From Candidatus Saccharimonadota bacterium (GTDB lineage: Bacteria; Patescibacteriota; Saccharimonadia; Saccharimonadales; UBA4665), in contig JAQGGU010000086.1 in assembly GCA_028289265.1 (NCBI GenBank), forward strand, positions 1 to 6,103: 6,103 nucleotides of DNA, given 5' to 3'. Made by a program: the position numbers and the translations under genes. The notes beneath the pieces are model-generated. The model was given only the letters and a program-made list of their open reading frames with translations, did not search any database and was not told the DNA's origin. Positions 5,456 through 6,103 of the stretch are shown here, one piece after another. Position 1 is the stretch's first letter, and each line of letters starts with the position of its first letter.

Positions 5456-5496
5456 GATGCCTCCATCGTAGTACTCACGTTGTCCTTATGGTTCAT
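5452..5496 (-). CDS. Possible 14-codon leader peptide overlapping the protease start
   Basis: A minus-strand ATG at 5496 opens a frame encoding MNHKDNVSTTMEAS, and its TGA (5454-5452) overlaps the protease ATG (5455-5453) as ATGA. The frame contains the GGAGG used by the protease. The expected transcription start from the TACACT at 5511-5506 is near 5499, so this ATG would be about 3 bases from the 5' end and could be read without a leader. No homology is recognised and a 14-codon frame can arise by chance. Confidence 0.3.
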   Translation of the reverse strand: MNHKDNVSTTMEAS

Positions 5497-5505
5497 TATG
5501 TCTAT

Positions 5506-5514
5506 AGTGTATCA
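5506..5514 (-). promoter_or_regulatory. Extended -10 promoter of the MarP-like gene
   Basis: The minus strand reads TGATACACT (5514-5506), nearly identical to the TGATACAAT before the NRAMP-like gene. There is no recognisable -35 at the right distance. A start near 5499 would give a 44-base leader that includes a Shine-Dalgarno site. Confidence 0.5.
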
Positions 5515-5545
5515 AACCTGCCTGGGTGGAACCGTGGAATAATCT

Positions 5546-6103
5546 CTACTCAACAGATATAGTGCCTTTAGGATAGAATATAAGTCCTTCTGATGTCTCG
5601 GCCCAGACTTTTACGACGGCTGTCACTACTTTCCAGGCCGCGATGACTTCTTCGCTTGTAGTAAAAAGCGTGTGGTCACCACGTACAGCATCAAGTAGGA
5701 CCCGTTCATAGGCGTCAGGATGTCCGGTTATTGCTGGAGGGTGCTGGGCATTGAACTCTTTGGATAGCTTTTGCAGTTCATCGATAAACTGCGGCGGCTG
5801 TCCGCCCGCCCGTACGGCAATGTGAGCGTCGGGTTGGATACGAAAAATGAGTTCGCCGCCGTTCCCTTCTGGCGTAAAAGTGAGACGGACGTCAGTGCGT
5901 TTTTCGGCCATAGCCTTTCCGGTGCGCAGGGTGATCGGTACGCCTCGCCACCGCTCTGCCGCTATGCCTACGCTTACGACAGCGTATGTCTCAGTTGTAG
6001 AACCAGGATTGCCTACTTCTTCACGGTAACCTTCGTATTGTCCCCTAACTGACTTTTGCATGACCTCTAGTTCGCTGATCGGCGTGACTGCCTCAAGTAG
6101 TTT
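5546..6103 (-). CDS. zwf: Glucose-6-phosphate dehydrogenase, C-terminal part (cut by window edge)
   Basis: The frame is open to the right edge, leaving the last 185 residues of an enzyme usually near 490. Glucose-6-phosphate dehydrogenase oxidises glucose 6-phosphate to 6-phosphogluconolactone, reducing NADP, as the entry of the oxidative pentose phosphate pathway in the cytosol. Recognisable C-terminal-domain stretches are SVRGQYEGY, RWRGVPITLRTGK, the beta-strand stretch LIFRIQPD, AYERVLLDAVRGDHTLF, and EEVIAAWKVV. An internal ATG at 6061 is not the start: the upstream codons read KLLEAVTPISELEV, which continues the family alignment. The protein ends at YPKGTISVE, shortly after the position where E. 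coli Zwf has YQAGTWGP followed by about 18 more residues, so the C-terminus is short. The NADP-binding fold and catalytic His lie outside the window. No clear terminator follows the TAG before the protease promoter. Confidence 0.95.
   Translation of the reverse strand, partial: KLLEAVTPISELEVMQKSVRGQYEGYREEVGNPGSTTETYAVVSVGIAAERWRGVPITLRTGKAMAEKRTDVRLTFTPEGNGGELIFRIQPDAHIAVRAGGQPPQFIDELQKLSKEFNAQHPPAITGHPDAYERVLLDAVRGDHTLFTTSEEVIAAWKVVTAVVKVWAETSEGLIFYPKGTISVE

Noticed and set aside
1..6103. CRISPR array, insertion sequence or phage genes
   Set aside because: No regularly spaced repeats, transposase or integrase motifs, or terminal repeats were seen on either strand.

Overview
The window carries five protein-coding genes (one cut by the right edge) and a serine tRNA. 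The organism is most likely a small-genome bacterium of the Patescibacteria, with Candidatus Saccharibacteria as my best guess and an actinobacterium as the alternative. This is inferred from the wording of the ABC ATPase (a YGFGDAANVALDEV opening), from a MarP-type protease otherwise typical of actinobacteria, from moderate GC, and from promoters placed so close to start codons that translation looks leaderless. No rRNA or marker gene is present, so taxonomy is tentative (about 0.5). TGA is used as a normal stop.

Left region (1-391): a minus-strand tRNA-Ser(GGA) with encoded CCA runs into a very regular hairpin terminator. A 28-base copy of its 5' end lies 102 bases upstream. Next come a nested inverted repeat and then the promoter of the first operon.

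Centre-left (392-2496, plus): a two-gene MacB/LolD-type ABC exporter. An ATPase with an unusual basic tail overlaps the permease by 4 bases (ATGA). A 356-base gap (2497-2852) follows between convergent genes. It has no credible gene but contains several inverted repeats, including a 105-base stretch that folds into one long interrupted rod (2513-2617). This is the best candidate for something undescribed.

Right region (2853-6103, all minus): transcription runs right to left through zwf (C-terminal part of glucose-6-phosphate dehydrogenase), a membrane-anchored MarP-like serine protease, and an NRAMP-like metal transporter whose metal-site motifs differ from the canonical ones. The protease and the transporter each have an extended -10 promoter of the form TGATACAMT. 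The protease gene ends in an intrinsic terminator whose U-tract adjoins the transporter promoter. A 14-codon upstream reading frame overlaps the protease start. The genes do not form one pathway. Export, metal uptake, envelope proteolysis or stress resistance, and NADPH supply are plausible separate roles.
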